Shown here piece after piece: positions 1 to 8,885 of a stretch of 37,984 bases of DNA; position 1 is the stretch's first letter, and each line of letters starts with the position of its first letter. Both the position numbers and the translations under genes were made by a program. The notes beneath the pieces were generated by a model. That model was not told where the DNA came from, searched no databases, and saw nothing but the letters and a program-made list of their open reading frames with translations. The DNA lies in contig NZ_CABVLY010000045.1 in the NCBI RefSeq assembly GCF_902498995.1, positions 1-37,984 on the forward strand. Direction: 5' to 3'. The stretch comes from Burkholderia anthina (GTDB lineage Bacteria > Pseudomonadota > Gammaproteobacteria > Burkholderiales > Burkholderiaceae).

Positions 1-197
<197 letters not shown>

Positions 198-201
<4 letters not shown>

Positions 202-495
202 AGGTGACCGGAGGTTATCCCTTATCGTTCCGAGAGCGATATTCGCTATGGTTGGATCAGCCCGCGCGGGAGATGCCGTGGGCCGGATGGTGGGATTTCA
301 TCTGGTTCGTCGCCGGCCCCGATCGACGGGAAGGTGGCGGCATGGGGCGACGTGAGTTCGGCGGCTGCCCATTGCATCTATCTGCCGGGGCGATCGTTCG
401 GGGATCGGGTCCCGATCCCCGAACGACGACGCGCCAGCAACGCGGGCAGCGACAGGACATTTCGTGGCGATTCGATCCATTCTTGTTCTCCGGAG
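198..495 (+). pseudogene. Possible small gene broken by a frameshift near 320
   Basis: A TTG at 198 overlaps the preceding stop (TTGA) and has an AGGAAGG Shine-Dalgarno-like stretch at 181-187. From 198 to about 320 this frame has high G+C at third positions and reads as a tryptophan-rich peptide (MPWAGWWDFIWFVAGP). From about 322 the GC-rich third positions move to the frame used by codons starting at 322 (IDGKVAAWGDVSS...), which ends at a TAA at 493-495. The simplest reading is one gene of about 98 codons carrying a single-base indel near 318-322. I do not recognise the product. Decayed non-coding sequence is an alternative. Confidence 0.25.
394..426. repeat. 33-bp near-perfect palindrome
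   Basis: Two 16-base arms, 394-409 and 411-426, are exact reverse complements separated by one base (T410). The left arm reads TCGTTCGGGGATCGGG. The complementarity stops at 393/427. No T-run follows on either strand, so this is not a classic intrinsic terminator. It lies inside the possible frameshifted gene upstream of rhs. It could be a cruciform-forming site, a protein-binding site or a leftover from element insertion. Confidence 0.9.
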
Positions 496-938
496 AGGTG
501 TTAAGCGGAGAGGGCGGCGGCGCATCACCGCGTCCGTTGTGGCTACGCCAGCCTCCGTTGCCGTTTCGGTCCGGGTGCCTGTCCTTTCGCAGCGGGCCAT
601 TCGAGCGGGGCCTATCGATGCCGCCGGTATTGCCGGGCGGGCGCGATAGACGGCTCGGGCCCGACTGAGGAGCGCGGCGATCCTGTTTGCCCATCTCCAA
701 TACCAGTACCGTCAACACCAGGGTTTATCGATCTTGTCCAACTGCGAGAAGGTGTTTGAACGGCTGAGTTCGGGGGCGGGTCGTGTTGGTCCGGTGTGTC
801 GTCATCGGAACGTACATGGTTTTAAGGCGTTTCGCTCGGCGGCTTCGCTGGCATGGGCCGTGCCGGCATGCGGAGTTCGATCCGGTTTGGTTCGTCCCGT
901 ATGCACGACTGCGGATGAAATGAAAAAAGGATGACGAA
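496..938. other. Stretch without a supportable gene, upstream of rhs
   Basis: No open frame here has a convincing start, ribosome-binding site and codon bias together. One short frame-1 stretch (about 640-760) is proline-rich and ends ...STPGFIDLVQLREGV, loosely echoing the Thr-Pro tail at 1-201. This may be decayed coding sequence. The last 20 bases hold the rhs ribosome-binding site. Confidence 0.5.
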
Positions 939-3900
939 GTGAATTTCGGCGGAATTTCCGGACTGGGAGCGGAGCTGGCCAGAATGCCTGGCATCCTGCT
1001 GCCGTTCGCAGGTTCGAGCCCTGCGATCGAGCGCCTTGGTGGGCTCGGCGACGCAGTCGATCGCTATGGCATGCGCGACGCGCTGTCTGGTATTCGAGGC
1101 GGCTCGGTCGATGCGATTTCCGGCAGCAAGCGCTGCTTTTACGATAGCGAAAAAGACTTTTCGATGCCGGGCCGTTTCCCGATTCGATGGTCCCGCCATT
1201 ATGCAAGCTCGTGTAGCGCGGCAGGCCTGCTCGGGGTCGGCTGGCGCACCCGCTGGGAGGTCACGCTCCATCGGATCGGTACACGCGTCGTCTATACCGA
1301 CGAGCGCGGCAATGCGTTGGATCTTCCGTTTCCGGAGCGCGGCACGCAGGTGATCGCGGTACAGGAGCAACTGCATCTCGCGCATTTACCGGACGGTCGT
1401 TTCGTGGTTGCGGACACGAAGCCTAACTATCGGGTGTTTGGCCATTTCGACGAAAACGGAATCGCGCGCTTGAAGTATGTCGAGGATTTGAACCGGCAGA
1501 GGATCGGGTGCATTTGGGACGCCGACGGGAGGCTGACCGGCATGCGCGGAACATGCGGGCACGAACTGAAGATGCATTACGCGATGAATGGGGCCGCGCG
1601 TCTCGGCGCGGTCGAATGCGTCGATGGCGGTCGCGTCGGCCCGGTCGTCCAGTACGGCTATAGCCGGAGCGGCGAGTTGACGGAGGTGCGCAATCGCATC
1701 GGCGCGATCGTGCGCCGCTTCGCATGGCAGGACGGCAGAATCGTGGAGGAAACCGATTCGCTGGGCATGACGACTCGCTATGCCTGGGAGACGATCGGCG
1801 ATGTCGCGCGCGTGATCGAGCGCGCCACGTCGGAGGGCGAATGCGATCGATTCGTCTACGATATCGATCGTCGTGTCAGCCGGGTGACCGATGTATTCGG
1901 TCATGAAGCCAGTTGGCAATACGATTCATCCGGCCGTGTGCTGGCTTACGTGGATTTCGACGGGCACCGCTACCGCTTCGACTACCGCGATGCCGGCTTG
2001 CCGGTGCGTGCCGAATTGCCGGGCGGGCGGACGGTTCGCTTCGAATACGATTCGTTTGGGCGCGTTGCCAGGGAAATCGATCCGTTGGGCGCGATCCGTA
2101 CTACCCATTATGCGTTTGCTACGCACGAACCGGTGGCGGTGTCGATGAGCGACGGCAGGACGTGGATGTGGGTGCGCGACGACCGTCTGCGGCCGGTGCA
2201 TTATCAGGCACCGACCGGAGAATCCACCCGCTTCGAGTATGACGAGGATGGCAGCATCGCTCGGACGATCGATGTCCAGGGTGCGATACGCACCTACGCA
2301 TACGACGCCTGGGGAAACATGACACGGTGCACGACGGCCGACGGCGACGCGACGCACTACGAATACGATGGCGATGGTCATGTCGTCGGCATGACCGACG
2401 CGCTCGGTACGACGACGCGAATCGAACGGGACGGGTTGGGCCGGCCGCTGGCCATCACCTGTCCCGATGGTCGTACGGAGCGTTACGTGTGGAACGCGGC
2501 AGGCCAGCTGACGTCCTGTTGGGGCCACGGGAGCAGGAGCCGGCACTGGTATCGCGATCGGCGCGGCAAGGTGGTGCGCACGGTCGACGAGGAGGGGCAC
2601 TGGACCGCGCGGCTTTACGATGCGCACGGCCGGCTGACTCGTGTCGAAAGCGCGAACGGTGCGGTCCGAACGCTGACATGGGGGGCGAGTCATTGCCTGT
2701 CGATCGCCGATGCGGATGGCGTGGCGCACCGTTTCGACTACACGGATTCGGGGCGACTCGTCCGCGTCACGTCGACTGCCGGTACGCAAGAGCGTCAACA
2801 GACGTTTTCTTACGATGCGGCGGGACGTCTCGTCGAGCGCGTGACGCTGCATTGTCGTTATACGTATCGCTACACTGCACGCGACGAACTCGAGGTTGTG
2901 GAGCGCACGCCGACGACGGAAGGCGAGCGGCTCGGTATCGGTGCCGACGAAGTTCGTTTCCGATACGACAAGCAGGGGCGCCTGATCGAAGAGGCAGGTG
3001 CGAACGGCTGCCTGCGGCATACATACGATGCGGCGGGGCGGCCAATCGCGACCCGGTTGCCGCAAGGCCAGACGGTGCTGACGCCCAGGCTTGCAACGGG
3101 AGACATCGTTCGTGTCGAGCTGGACGATCGCCGGATCGCTGATTTCTGGTATGACGCGATGCAGCGTCCGATCGCGCGTACGCAAGGCCGTTTGCGGACC
3201 CACACGGGCTATTCCCCGACGGGGCTTCCCGTATGGTGGCGTTCGGTGACGAGCGACGACCCGGCCGGGAACCCGGCGCAAGGCGCGGGAGACATGCGTC
3301 TTTGGCGCGAAGCGGAGTATGGGCCGGACGGCCTGATCGCCCGGACAGGCGGCCCCGTTGGCGATCCGGTTTGGTTTGACTACGACCGGCGCGGTTGTCT
3401 GTTGCGGCGGGTGTCGGACCAGGCGGGTATCGAGTATTTCGCATGGGATGCCGCCTGCAATCTGCTCGACGCCCCCGGCGGGAACTGGCTTCCTGCCGTC
3501 TATTCGGATCACCGGATACGCGAATGTCGCGGCTATCGCTACGAATACGACGTATGGGGAAACCTGGCGCGCAAGATAGGGCGCGATGGGACATCGTCGT
3601 TCGTGTGGGACGCGGAGGGAAGAATGATCGCCGTACATCGGAACGGCCGCACCGTGCGCTATCGATACGATGCGCTCGGCCGGCGTATCTTGAAGTGCGT
3701 CGAATCCGATGCGGCGCCGAAGTCGGGAACCCCGATGCAGGACGAACTGATTCGTTACGTATGGCAAGGGTATCGGCTGCTTCAGGAGCAATGCGCGACT
3801 ATGCTGCGCACGTATCTGTATCAGCCTGAGCCGGAAGGGGCCGCCGGCTTCGCGCCGCTCGCTTGCGTGGACCAGGTCCCGGCCGACGGCGCCGAGGCCG

Positions 3901-4418
3901 AGCGTGTCGAAGTCTATCACTATCATACCGACGGAGTCGGTAGCGCGATCGCGCTCACCGATGACGCGGGCGATGTCGTATGGCACGCACAGTCCCGCGC
4001 CTGGGGCGGGGCCGTCACGCGGGCGTGGGGCGGCGTCGTCGCAATCGGTCAGCCTCTGCGTTACGCGGGACAATACGCGGATGCCGAAACGGGGTTGCAT
4101 TACAACGGAGCACGTTTTTACGACCCCGACGTGGGACGCTACATCAGTCCCGATCGTGCGTGCGACGGCGGTACGAGCCCTTACCACTACGCACCGAATC
4201 CGTCGTCGTGGTGTAACCCGCGAGGTCGGGCGAAACCGGAGCGCTTTCCGCGTTTCGCCGACATGCGGATATCAGACGATGACAGCGTGCTCGACCCGGC
4301 TCAGCAGATTGCCGCTGCTATCGAGCAATTCGACGGTGTATCGGTTTGGAGCGTGTTCGAGTGCCGATACGAAGATGACGTGAAGATCGAGCCAATCGTC
4401 CGTTCGGTGCTCGGATAG
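939..4418 (+). CDS. rhs: Rhs/YD-repeat protein, core only, toxin end apparently lost
   Basis: Rhs proteins form a hollow YD-repeat shell around a C-terminal toxin and are often T6SS cargo. The GTG start at 939 follows an AAAAGGA stretch at about 924-930. Residues about 50-110 match the DUF6531-type entry region (SMPGRFPIRWSRHYAS). Many YD repeats follow. The Rhs core signature, GLHYNGARFYDPDVGRYISPD, lies near residues 1050-1072. There is no N-terminal PAAR domain. The usual DPxGL junction is degenerate (NPRGR), and only about 65 residues follow it instead of a toxin. The last 49 codons are antisense to the 3' end of the glycosyltransferase gene, and there is no room for an immunity gene. I infer that the toxin-immunity end was deleted. 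The core reading frame itself is intact across about 1090 residues. Confidence 0.9.
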   Translation: MNFGGISGLGAELARMPGILLPFAGSSPAIERLGGLGDAVDRYGMRDALSGIRGGSVDAISGSKRCFYDSEKDFSMPGRFPIRWSRHYASSCSAAGLLGVGWRTRWEVTLHRIGTRVVYTDERGNALDLPFPERGTQVIAVQEQLHLAHLPDGRFVVADTKPNYRVFGHFDENGIARLKYVEDLNRQRIGCIWDADGRLTGMRGTCGHELKMHYAMNGAARLGAVECVDGGRVGPVVQYGYSRSGELTEVRNRIGAIVRRFAWQDGRIVEETDSLGMTTRYAWETIGDVARVIERATSEGECDRFVYDIDRRVSRVTDVFGHEASWQYDSSGRVLAYVDFDGHRYRFDYRDAGLPVRAELPGGRTVRFEYDSFGRVAREIDPLGAIRTTHYAFATHEPVAVSMSDGRTWMWVRDDRLRPVHYQAPTGESTRFEYDEDGSIARTIDVQGAIRTYAYDAWGNMTRCTTADGDATHYEYDGDGHVVGMTDALGTTTRIERDGLGRPLAITCPDGRTERYVWNAAGQLTSCWGHGSRSRHWYRDRRGKVVRTVDEEGHWTARLYDAHGRLTRVESANGAVRTLTWGASHCLSIADADGVAHRFDYTDSGRLVRVTSTAGTQERQQTFSYDAAGRLVERVTLHCRYTYRYTARDELEVVERTPTTEGERLGIGADEVRFRYDKQGRLIEEAGANGCLRHTYDAAGRPIATRLPQGQTVLTPRLATGDIVRVELDDRRIADFWYDAMQRPIARTQGRLRTHTGYSPTGLPVWWRSVTSDDPAGNPAQGAGDMRLWREAEYGPDGLIARTGGPVGDPVWFDYDRRGCLLRRVSDQAGIEYFAWDAACNLLDAPGGNWLPAVYSDHRIRECRGYRYEYDVWGNLARKIGRDGTSSFVWDAEGRMIAVHRNGRTVRYRYDALGRRILKCVESDAAPKSGTPMQDELIRYVWQGYRLLQEQCATMLRTYLYQPEPEGAAGFAPLACVDQVPADGAEAERVEVYHYHTDGVGSAIALTDDAGDVVWHAQSRAWGGAVTRAWGGVVAIGQPLRYAGQYADAETGLHYNGARFYDPDVGRYISPDRACDGGTSPYHYAPNPSSWCNPRGRAKPERFPRFADMRISDDDSVLDPAQQIAAAIEQFDGVSVWSVFECRYEDDVKIEPIVRSVLG

Positions 4419-5675
4419 GCGGTGGGTCTCGATGGTTTCTCGATGCAGCTCGAGGCCGTTTGCGTCGTGAATCGTGACGACGGCTGACACCGCGGATGAC
4501 AGTGCGCCGTGTCCGGGTTGAACGGTCGCGAACGTGTCGAACGTGTTTCGATGCAGGCAGACGCGAACGTCGTTGGCGCGGCGCAGCCGCGCTTGCCATG
4601 CCGGATCGTTGGGATGCCAGGTCCCGGGCGACTGGGGCGGCTCGTGATTCAGCGTGGCTTCGTGGACGCCACGACACGCAAAACGGATACCGGCATAGGC
4701 CTCGTATTCGGCCAGCGTGCGCCGAGTGCCCAGTCCGTACGGGCCGAAGTCCGCCGGATCGTACGTTTGACCATCCACGCCCAGCAACGCGCGATTGCGC
4801 CGATAGGCGATGATGTCGCGTTCAACCCAGTGCGCGTCGATTTCCCCTCTTTGCTTCGCCTGATCGGTGTGGTCGTCCCACATCTTGACCCGATGCCGGC
4901 GCGTGTATTCGTGCCAGGCGATGACACGGTGCGGATGGTAAAGATCGTAGCCATGCGTGAACGCTCGTGCGGCGATGGAAATTTCCTCACCCAGAAAGAA
5001 GAACTGGGGGTCGTGCCGAACTGTCTCGGCAAAATGGCCGTCCGCGAACGCGAAATGTGCACTGTAGAAGCGTGCCATGACCGGCTGCGTACCCGATTCA
5101 TCGGCGCGCAGGTGGCGGCCTCGGAACATGACGACGCCTTCGATGCCGAATCGATCGAAGCACATGAACTGGGGCGGTCCGTTCGGAGCAGCATGGTTTT
5201 CGGGATCGAATGCCGGAAGGTAGGCGGTGAGAACGGGTTTTTCGCTTTTGTCGCGCAGCGATTCCAGCATGTCGATCACGATGGTGTCCCAGTGGTCGAC
5301 GAAGCGGTGATGCGAATCGAGCTGCAGCGTGTAGCGTTCTCCGCCATAGCATTGCTGAATCAGGTTGCGCGCCCAGCAGGCGCCCCGGGTCTGCAGATGC
5401 GGCACGTCGATGAGCTCGACGACGGCGCCGCGATACTCCAGCAGATGACGAGCCCAGCCGTTTGCCGTCGTCACTCGCCATTTCCCGAAGCCTTGTCGCC
5501 AGAACGCACCCGGTGTTTCGTCGGATGCGTGCTGCCAGCACACGACGATGCGCAGCAAATCGGGTTTTCTCGCCTTGTCGATCAGATCGAGCAGCGTCGG
5601 AATCAACTGTGAATCGCGATAGCTCGCGATCTGAACGAAAATCGAATTGGGTTGCGTGGCCGATGATGCAGTCAT
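4272..5675 (-). CDS. GlcNAc-transferase-family glycosyltransferase
   Basis: The 467-residue protein resembles the family of the eukaryotic Skp1 GlcNAc-transferase (Pfam 'Glycosyltransferase (GlcNAc)'), which moves GlcNAc from UDP-GlcNAc to an acceptor. Residues 11-50 (IFVQIASYRD... IVVCWQ) are the family's opening strand and helix. The D-x-D-like metal/nucleotide motif is LQLDSHHRF at about 117-125. FFFLGEEISIAAR at about 225-237 and YGLGTRRTLAEYE complete the recognisable catalytic domain. A tail of about 120 residues looks like a separate beta-rich domain. No signal peptide is seen, so it is probably cytoplasmic. It starts 39 bp after the fimbrial gene on the same strand, the last gene of the T6SS-led train. 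The acceptor is unknown; the neighbouring adhesin, a surface glycan or a host protein are possibilities. Its 3' end overlaps rhs tail to tail. Confidence 0.85.
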   Translation of the reverse strand: MTASSATQPNSIFVQIASYRDSQLIPTLLDLIDKARKPDLLRIVVCWQHASDETPGAFWRQGFGKWRVTTANGWARHLLEYRGAVVELIDVPHLQTRGACWARNLIQQCYGGERYTLQLDSHHRFVDHWDTIVIDMLESLRDKSEKPVLTAYLPAFDPENHAAPNGPPQFMCFDRFGIEGVVMFRGRHLRADESGTQPVMARFYSAHFAFADGHFAETVRHDPQFFFLGEEISIAARAFTHGYDLYHPHRVIAWHEYTRRHRVKMWDDHTDQAKQRGEIDAHWVERDIIAYRRNRALLGVDGQTYDPADFGPYGLGTRRTLAEYEAYAGIRFACRGVHEATLNHEPPQSPGTWHPNDPAWQARLRRANDVRVCLHRNTFDTFATVQPGHGALSSAVSAVVTIHDANGLELHRETIETHRLSEHRTDDWLDLHVIFVSALEHAPNRYTVELLDSSGNLLSRVEHAVIV

Positions 5676-5714
5676 GAATTTGATATCCGGTTCGTGGCGT
5701 CGGTGTGGTTCAGG

Positions 5715-6749
5715 TCAGAGAACGGTCATGACGATCGTGGCGGTCGCCTGGATCTTGCCGACAGTCGGCGTCGCGCTTCCGACGCGAAGGACCGTCGCCT
5801 CGAGCGAGAACGGCGATTGCATGTTGCCGGCCGGAACATGGGTGATCGTACTGGTGGCGTCGCCGGGGCGTAGCACGGTGCCGCTGGAAATTTCCTTCAG
5901 GCGGATCGCGAGATGCGTCGCGCCGTTGTTTTTCAACATGCTGCTGTCTTCGAGGTCCGCCGTGCCGTCGAGCATGGCGGTGATCGATGCGGGCGGCGTC
6001 GGGCCGGTGCAGCGCACGGTGAAATCCACGGATCGCGTCGGCCCGGCGGTAGCCGAGACGTCGGATGGACCGAAGGTGCCGAAGTCGATGTTCTGATCGC
6101 TGCTGTCGACTTTGCAGCTCGGCAGGATCTTGACGCGGACGGAACCGCTGCCGATGGTCAGAACTGTCTTGCCGTCATTGCCGTGTCCCGTGCTAACATA
6201 GCCCGTAAACTCGACGATCGACTGTCCCGCGGACAGGTCTCCCGTTTTGATGAGTTCGATATCGAATCGGGAACCGCGCTCGAGAACGCCATACGTCGCC
6301 GGCGTGTTACCGGTTTCCGGGGCGATATTTAACGTAAGCGGAAAATCGACTGGCGTGCCGTCGCTTCTGATGTAGCGAAGACGGAAGCCGATTCCCTGCA
6401 CGTTTGTTTCGTAGTAGTCGGGGTAGGCCGGAACCGGATTCAGCGGGCTGGTGGTATATGGGGCCGTCATGGAGCCGCCGCCGACGCAGCGCACGATGGC
6501 GGCTCGGACGGCAAGCGCACCGGTGGTGCCTGTTGCGATCAACGAACCGTTGGGAAGATCAGGGTTGATCGATACTGTGGATTCCGGAAAGAGTACCGTG
6601 CGTGACAAGGTTTTGTAGCCCGTATATCCCGCGGGATCTGCCGCGACCTCCCCGGCGATCTGTTCGTCCGTCAGTTGCAGGCAGATGGCGGATGCGATAT
6701 GTGAGAGTCCGAGGCTGGCTAGGATCAGAAGCCGAATGATGCTTTTCAT
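5715..6749 (-). CDS. Two-domain fimbrial (chaperone-usher type) adhesin/pilin
   Basis: The frame extends upstream to 6845, but the ATG at 6749 is chosen because it directly opens a signal peptide (MKSIIRLLILASLGLSHIASA, cleavage likely after residue 21). The mature protein of about 323 residues has an N-terminal part with two cysteines (C23, C88) and a C-terminal pilin-like domain from about residue 205 (ILPSCKVDSSDQNIDFGTFG) with the C212-C247 pair. It ends in an alternating strand, ATATIVMTVL, of the type used for donor-strand exchange. This layout resembles tip adhesins of the FimH/MrkD type. No chaperone or usher gene is in the window. It lies 74 bp after tssA and 39 bp before the glycosyltransferase, on the same strand, so co-transcription with T6SS genes is likely. 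Confidence 0.8.
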   Translation of the reverse strand: MKSIIRLLILASLGLSHIASAICLQLTDEQIAGEVAADPAGYTGYKTLSRTVLFPESTVSINPDLPNGSLIATGTTGALAVRAAIVRCVGGGSMTAPYTTSPLNPVPAYPDYYETNVQGIGFRLRYIRSDGTPVDFPLTLNIAPETGNTPATYGVLERGSRFDIELIKTGDLSAGQSIVEFTGYVSTGHGNDGKTVLTIGSGSVRVKILPSCKVDSSDQNIDFGTFGPSDVSATAGPTRSVDFTVRCTGPTPPASITAMLDGTADLEDSSMLKNNGATHLAIRLKEISSGTVLRPGDATSTITHVPAGNMQSPFSLEATVLRVGSATPTVGKIQATATIVMTVL

Positions 6750-6823
6750 CGAAAATTGTCGCGATTGACTAAATGTAACGGGAATAGGCGTGGTTGCCCC
6801 GATTCGGTTGACGCGTGCCGGGG

Positions 6824-7822
6824 TTATTGCTCGGCTTCGTCCCATGCGGCCAGCAGATCGGCCGGAATGATGTGTGCGAGCTCGGAAAAGCGTTTGCCGA
6901 CCATGCGTTCGGATTGGCGCAGCAGGACGATCACAGGACTGCTCGGTTCATGACGTTCGAACCATGTGCGTGTTTCCCGAATGGTCTCCAGTGCAGTCCG
7001 GCGATCGACGAGAGGCGTCGCGTGCACGGGCATTGCGGTGGCGGGCATGGCGCCGATCGTTTTGGTGGCGTCTGGCGCAGCGGCAGGGGCGTCGTCGAGC
7101 GACAGCTGATCGAACGGCATCAGTAGTTTCAGTAGCGGATCGAAATCGGGCGCGTCGACGCCGAGCGTTGTCTCGCACCAGGTGTCGATGCTTGCCGCGC
7201 GACGTTGCGCATCGACGAGCGCCAGCATCCCGGCGTCGTGTCGTGTCCACCAGTCATCGAGCAAGCGGCTGGCGGTTTCCGGTGCGAGCGCGTCTTTTTG
7301 GCGCGGGGTCGTGAATGCCTTCTCGATGTCCCGCAGATGCAGGTGCAGACCCGAGGTCGAGGGCATCGGAATGTCGCGCGCATCGCCGAGCACGCCTTCG
7401 GGATCGGCCAAGGCCGCGATCGCGTTCGAATAGACCGCGGCATCGGGTTCGCCGTCGAGCATCGGGACGGGATGAAGCGCTTGGCCGTAGCGTTCGAGAA
7501 GCGCACCCAGTATGGTCAGTCCGTCGCGCAGCCCCGCCGCGCCGTTCAGCCGGATCCTGCATCGCAGCAGGACAAGCGCAAGACGGATGTCTTTCGTACG
7601 CAGCAGGAGCGCACGGCAGTCTCGCTCCGCCTCGGTCCAGTTGGTGGCCTGAGAGGCGTCGATGAAGGTGCCGTACTGTACTTCGGTGCGAGGTGCCACG
7701 GCGGCCATCAGCATCGCGAAAGCCGGGTCGTATTCGAGATCGGGCCCGCAGGGTGCGTCGGCGTCGATCGGTTCGAGCACATCGGCGTAGCGCTGCTCGA
7801 CGGTGAATGAATGAGGATTCAT
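6824..7822 (-). CDS. tssA: T6SS protein TssA (ImpA N-terminal domain)
   Basis: TssA caps and primes the growing T6SS tail tube and sheath at the baseplate. The 332-residue product carries the ImpA N-terminal signature: PCGPDLEYDPAF near residue 24, then WTEAERDCRALLLRTKDIRLALVLLRCRIRLNGAAGLRDGL. The C-terminal third is variable (alanine/threonine-rich linker, then a short helical end), the form found in shorter TssA proteins. The ATG at 7822 overlaps the tssG stop by four bases (ATGA), supporting translational coupling and this start over in-frame upstream codons. It is the last recognisable structural T6SS gene before the adhesin. Confidence 0.93.
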   Translation of the reverse strand: MNPHSFTVEQRYADVLEPIDADAPCGPDLEYDPAFAMLMAAVAPRTEVQYGTFIDASQATNWTEAERDCRALLLRTKDIRLALVLLRCRIRLNGAAGLRDGLTILGALLERYGQALHPVPMLDGEPDAAVYSNAIAALADPEGVLGDARDIPMPSTSGLHLHLRDIEKAFTTPRQKDALAPETASRLLDDWWTRHDAGMLALVDAQRRAASIDTWCETTLGVDAPDFDPLLKLLMPFDQLSLDDAPAAAPDATKTIGAMPATAMPVHATPLVDRRTALETIRETRTWFERHEPSSPVIVLLRQSERMVGKRFSELAHIIPADLLAAWDEAEQ

Positions 7823-8883
7823 GTCTGGAAATCTCTGGAGCGGTTGCAGTATTGTTCGGGATCGAACACCATGCCGACCACGGGCTGTTCGCTCGTGCTT
7901 TCGCCGAGCCACAGGGCGTAGCCGAGGCGCTGGGGCTGGCCGAGGCAGGCGGGCGGCGCGGCTTCCGGCCGGAGCAGCAGCTTGACCTCCCATGCGTATT
8001 CATAGCCGACGAAGGTATTGATCCATTCGACGAGCGCATGGAAGTCGGCGCCGTGGGGCATGAGGCGCTGATACTGATCGAGATCGAGCGGACCGATCAC
8101 CAGACGGAATTTGTGTTGCCGGTCGGGAATGGCTTCGCCGAGGTGTGCGCCATCGCCCATGGTGGCGGCGGAGCCTCGAACGCCGAGCCTGGCATGATCG
8201 GATTCGGTCAGGTATATCCAGTGCGGAACGAATTCCTCGATGTCGACGGGCACGCCGAAGTAATGCGAGAGCGTCGCGACGATGCCGTCCGGATGGCGGG
8301 CCTCGCAAACGAGGTGGGGGGCAGCGCCGTAGCGTGCGTGCGTGGGCAGGGGGGAGCACGCGGCTTCGGCCGGGTCGAGCCCTGCCAGGCTCGCAATGTA
8401 AAACGAAAATGTTTCGTCGGAGCGATCCAGCGACGCGGTGGCCTGCGCGGACGCCCAGGCGCGATAGAACTGGGTCAGCGCGCGATGATGGAACAGATCG
8501 ACGAAGTGGGCGAGCGTGCGGTCTTGATTGCTTTCGGCGCGGCTATAGGCCAGCTCCGTCATGTGCAACGGCATCGGCCCTTGCGGTCCCCACAGGCCGA
8601 GCCCGAACAGACGAATATCGAAGCGGCCGTCGCGTACGTCCATCGACGCAATTTCACGCGGCGCGAATGCCATGGTCGGCTGTTGCCCGATGCGGAAGCA
8701 CTCTTCGTTCGGCAGACGGGCCGTGCCCGGCGCGGGTGCATGCGGCGTGCGCGCGGCGATGGCGCGCAGCAGTGGCAGGAAGCCGGACTCCCACGGGGCG
8801 TGCCGATCGAACCAGGCGGCGAGTGCCTGAACGTCGACGGGCCCGCTTGCGCCGGCGTCGGCTTTGGAGGGGCGTGCACGCAT
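7819..8883 (-). CDS. tssG: T6SS baseplate protein TssG (ImpH/VasB)
   Basis: TssG forms the baseplate wedge with TssE, TssF and TssK. The 354-residue product has the family opening (WESGFLPLLRAIAARTP), the GLGLWGPQGPMPLHMTE segment, DLFHHRALTQFYRAW, and PDRQHKFRLVIGPLDLDQYQRLMP near the C-terminus. The ATG at 8883 lies two bases after the tssF stop; frames starting further upstream would run into tssF, so this start is preferred. The stop overlaps the tssA start. No damage is visible. Confidence 0.95.
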   Translation of the reverse strand: MRARPSKADAGASGPVDVQALAAWFDRHAPWESGFLPLLRAIAARTPHAPAPGTARLPNEECFRIGQQPTMAFAPREIASMDVRDGRFDIRLFGLGLWGPQGPMPLHMTELAYSRAESNQDRTLAHFVDLFHHRALTQFYRAWASAQATASLDRSDETFSFYIASLAGLDPAEAACSPLPTHARYGAAPHLVCEARHPDGIVATLSHYFGVPVDIEEFVPHWIYLTESDHARLGVRGSAATMGDGAHLGEAIPDRQHKFRLVIGPLDLDQYQRLMPHGADFHALVEWINTFVGYEYAWEVKLLLRPEAAPPACLGQPQRLGYALWLGESTSEQPVVGMVFDPEQYCNRSRDFQT

Positions 8884-8885
8884 GT

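Noticed and set aside
1926..4187. 753-codon open frame on the minus strand under rhs
   Set aside because: It is a shadow of the GC-rich rhs coding frame; it has no recognisable domain, and the arginine/proline/histidine-heavy composition is typical of antisense frames.
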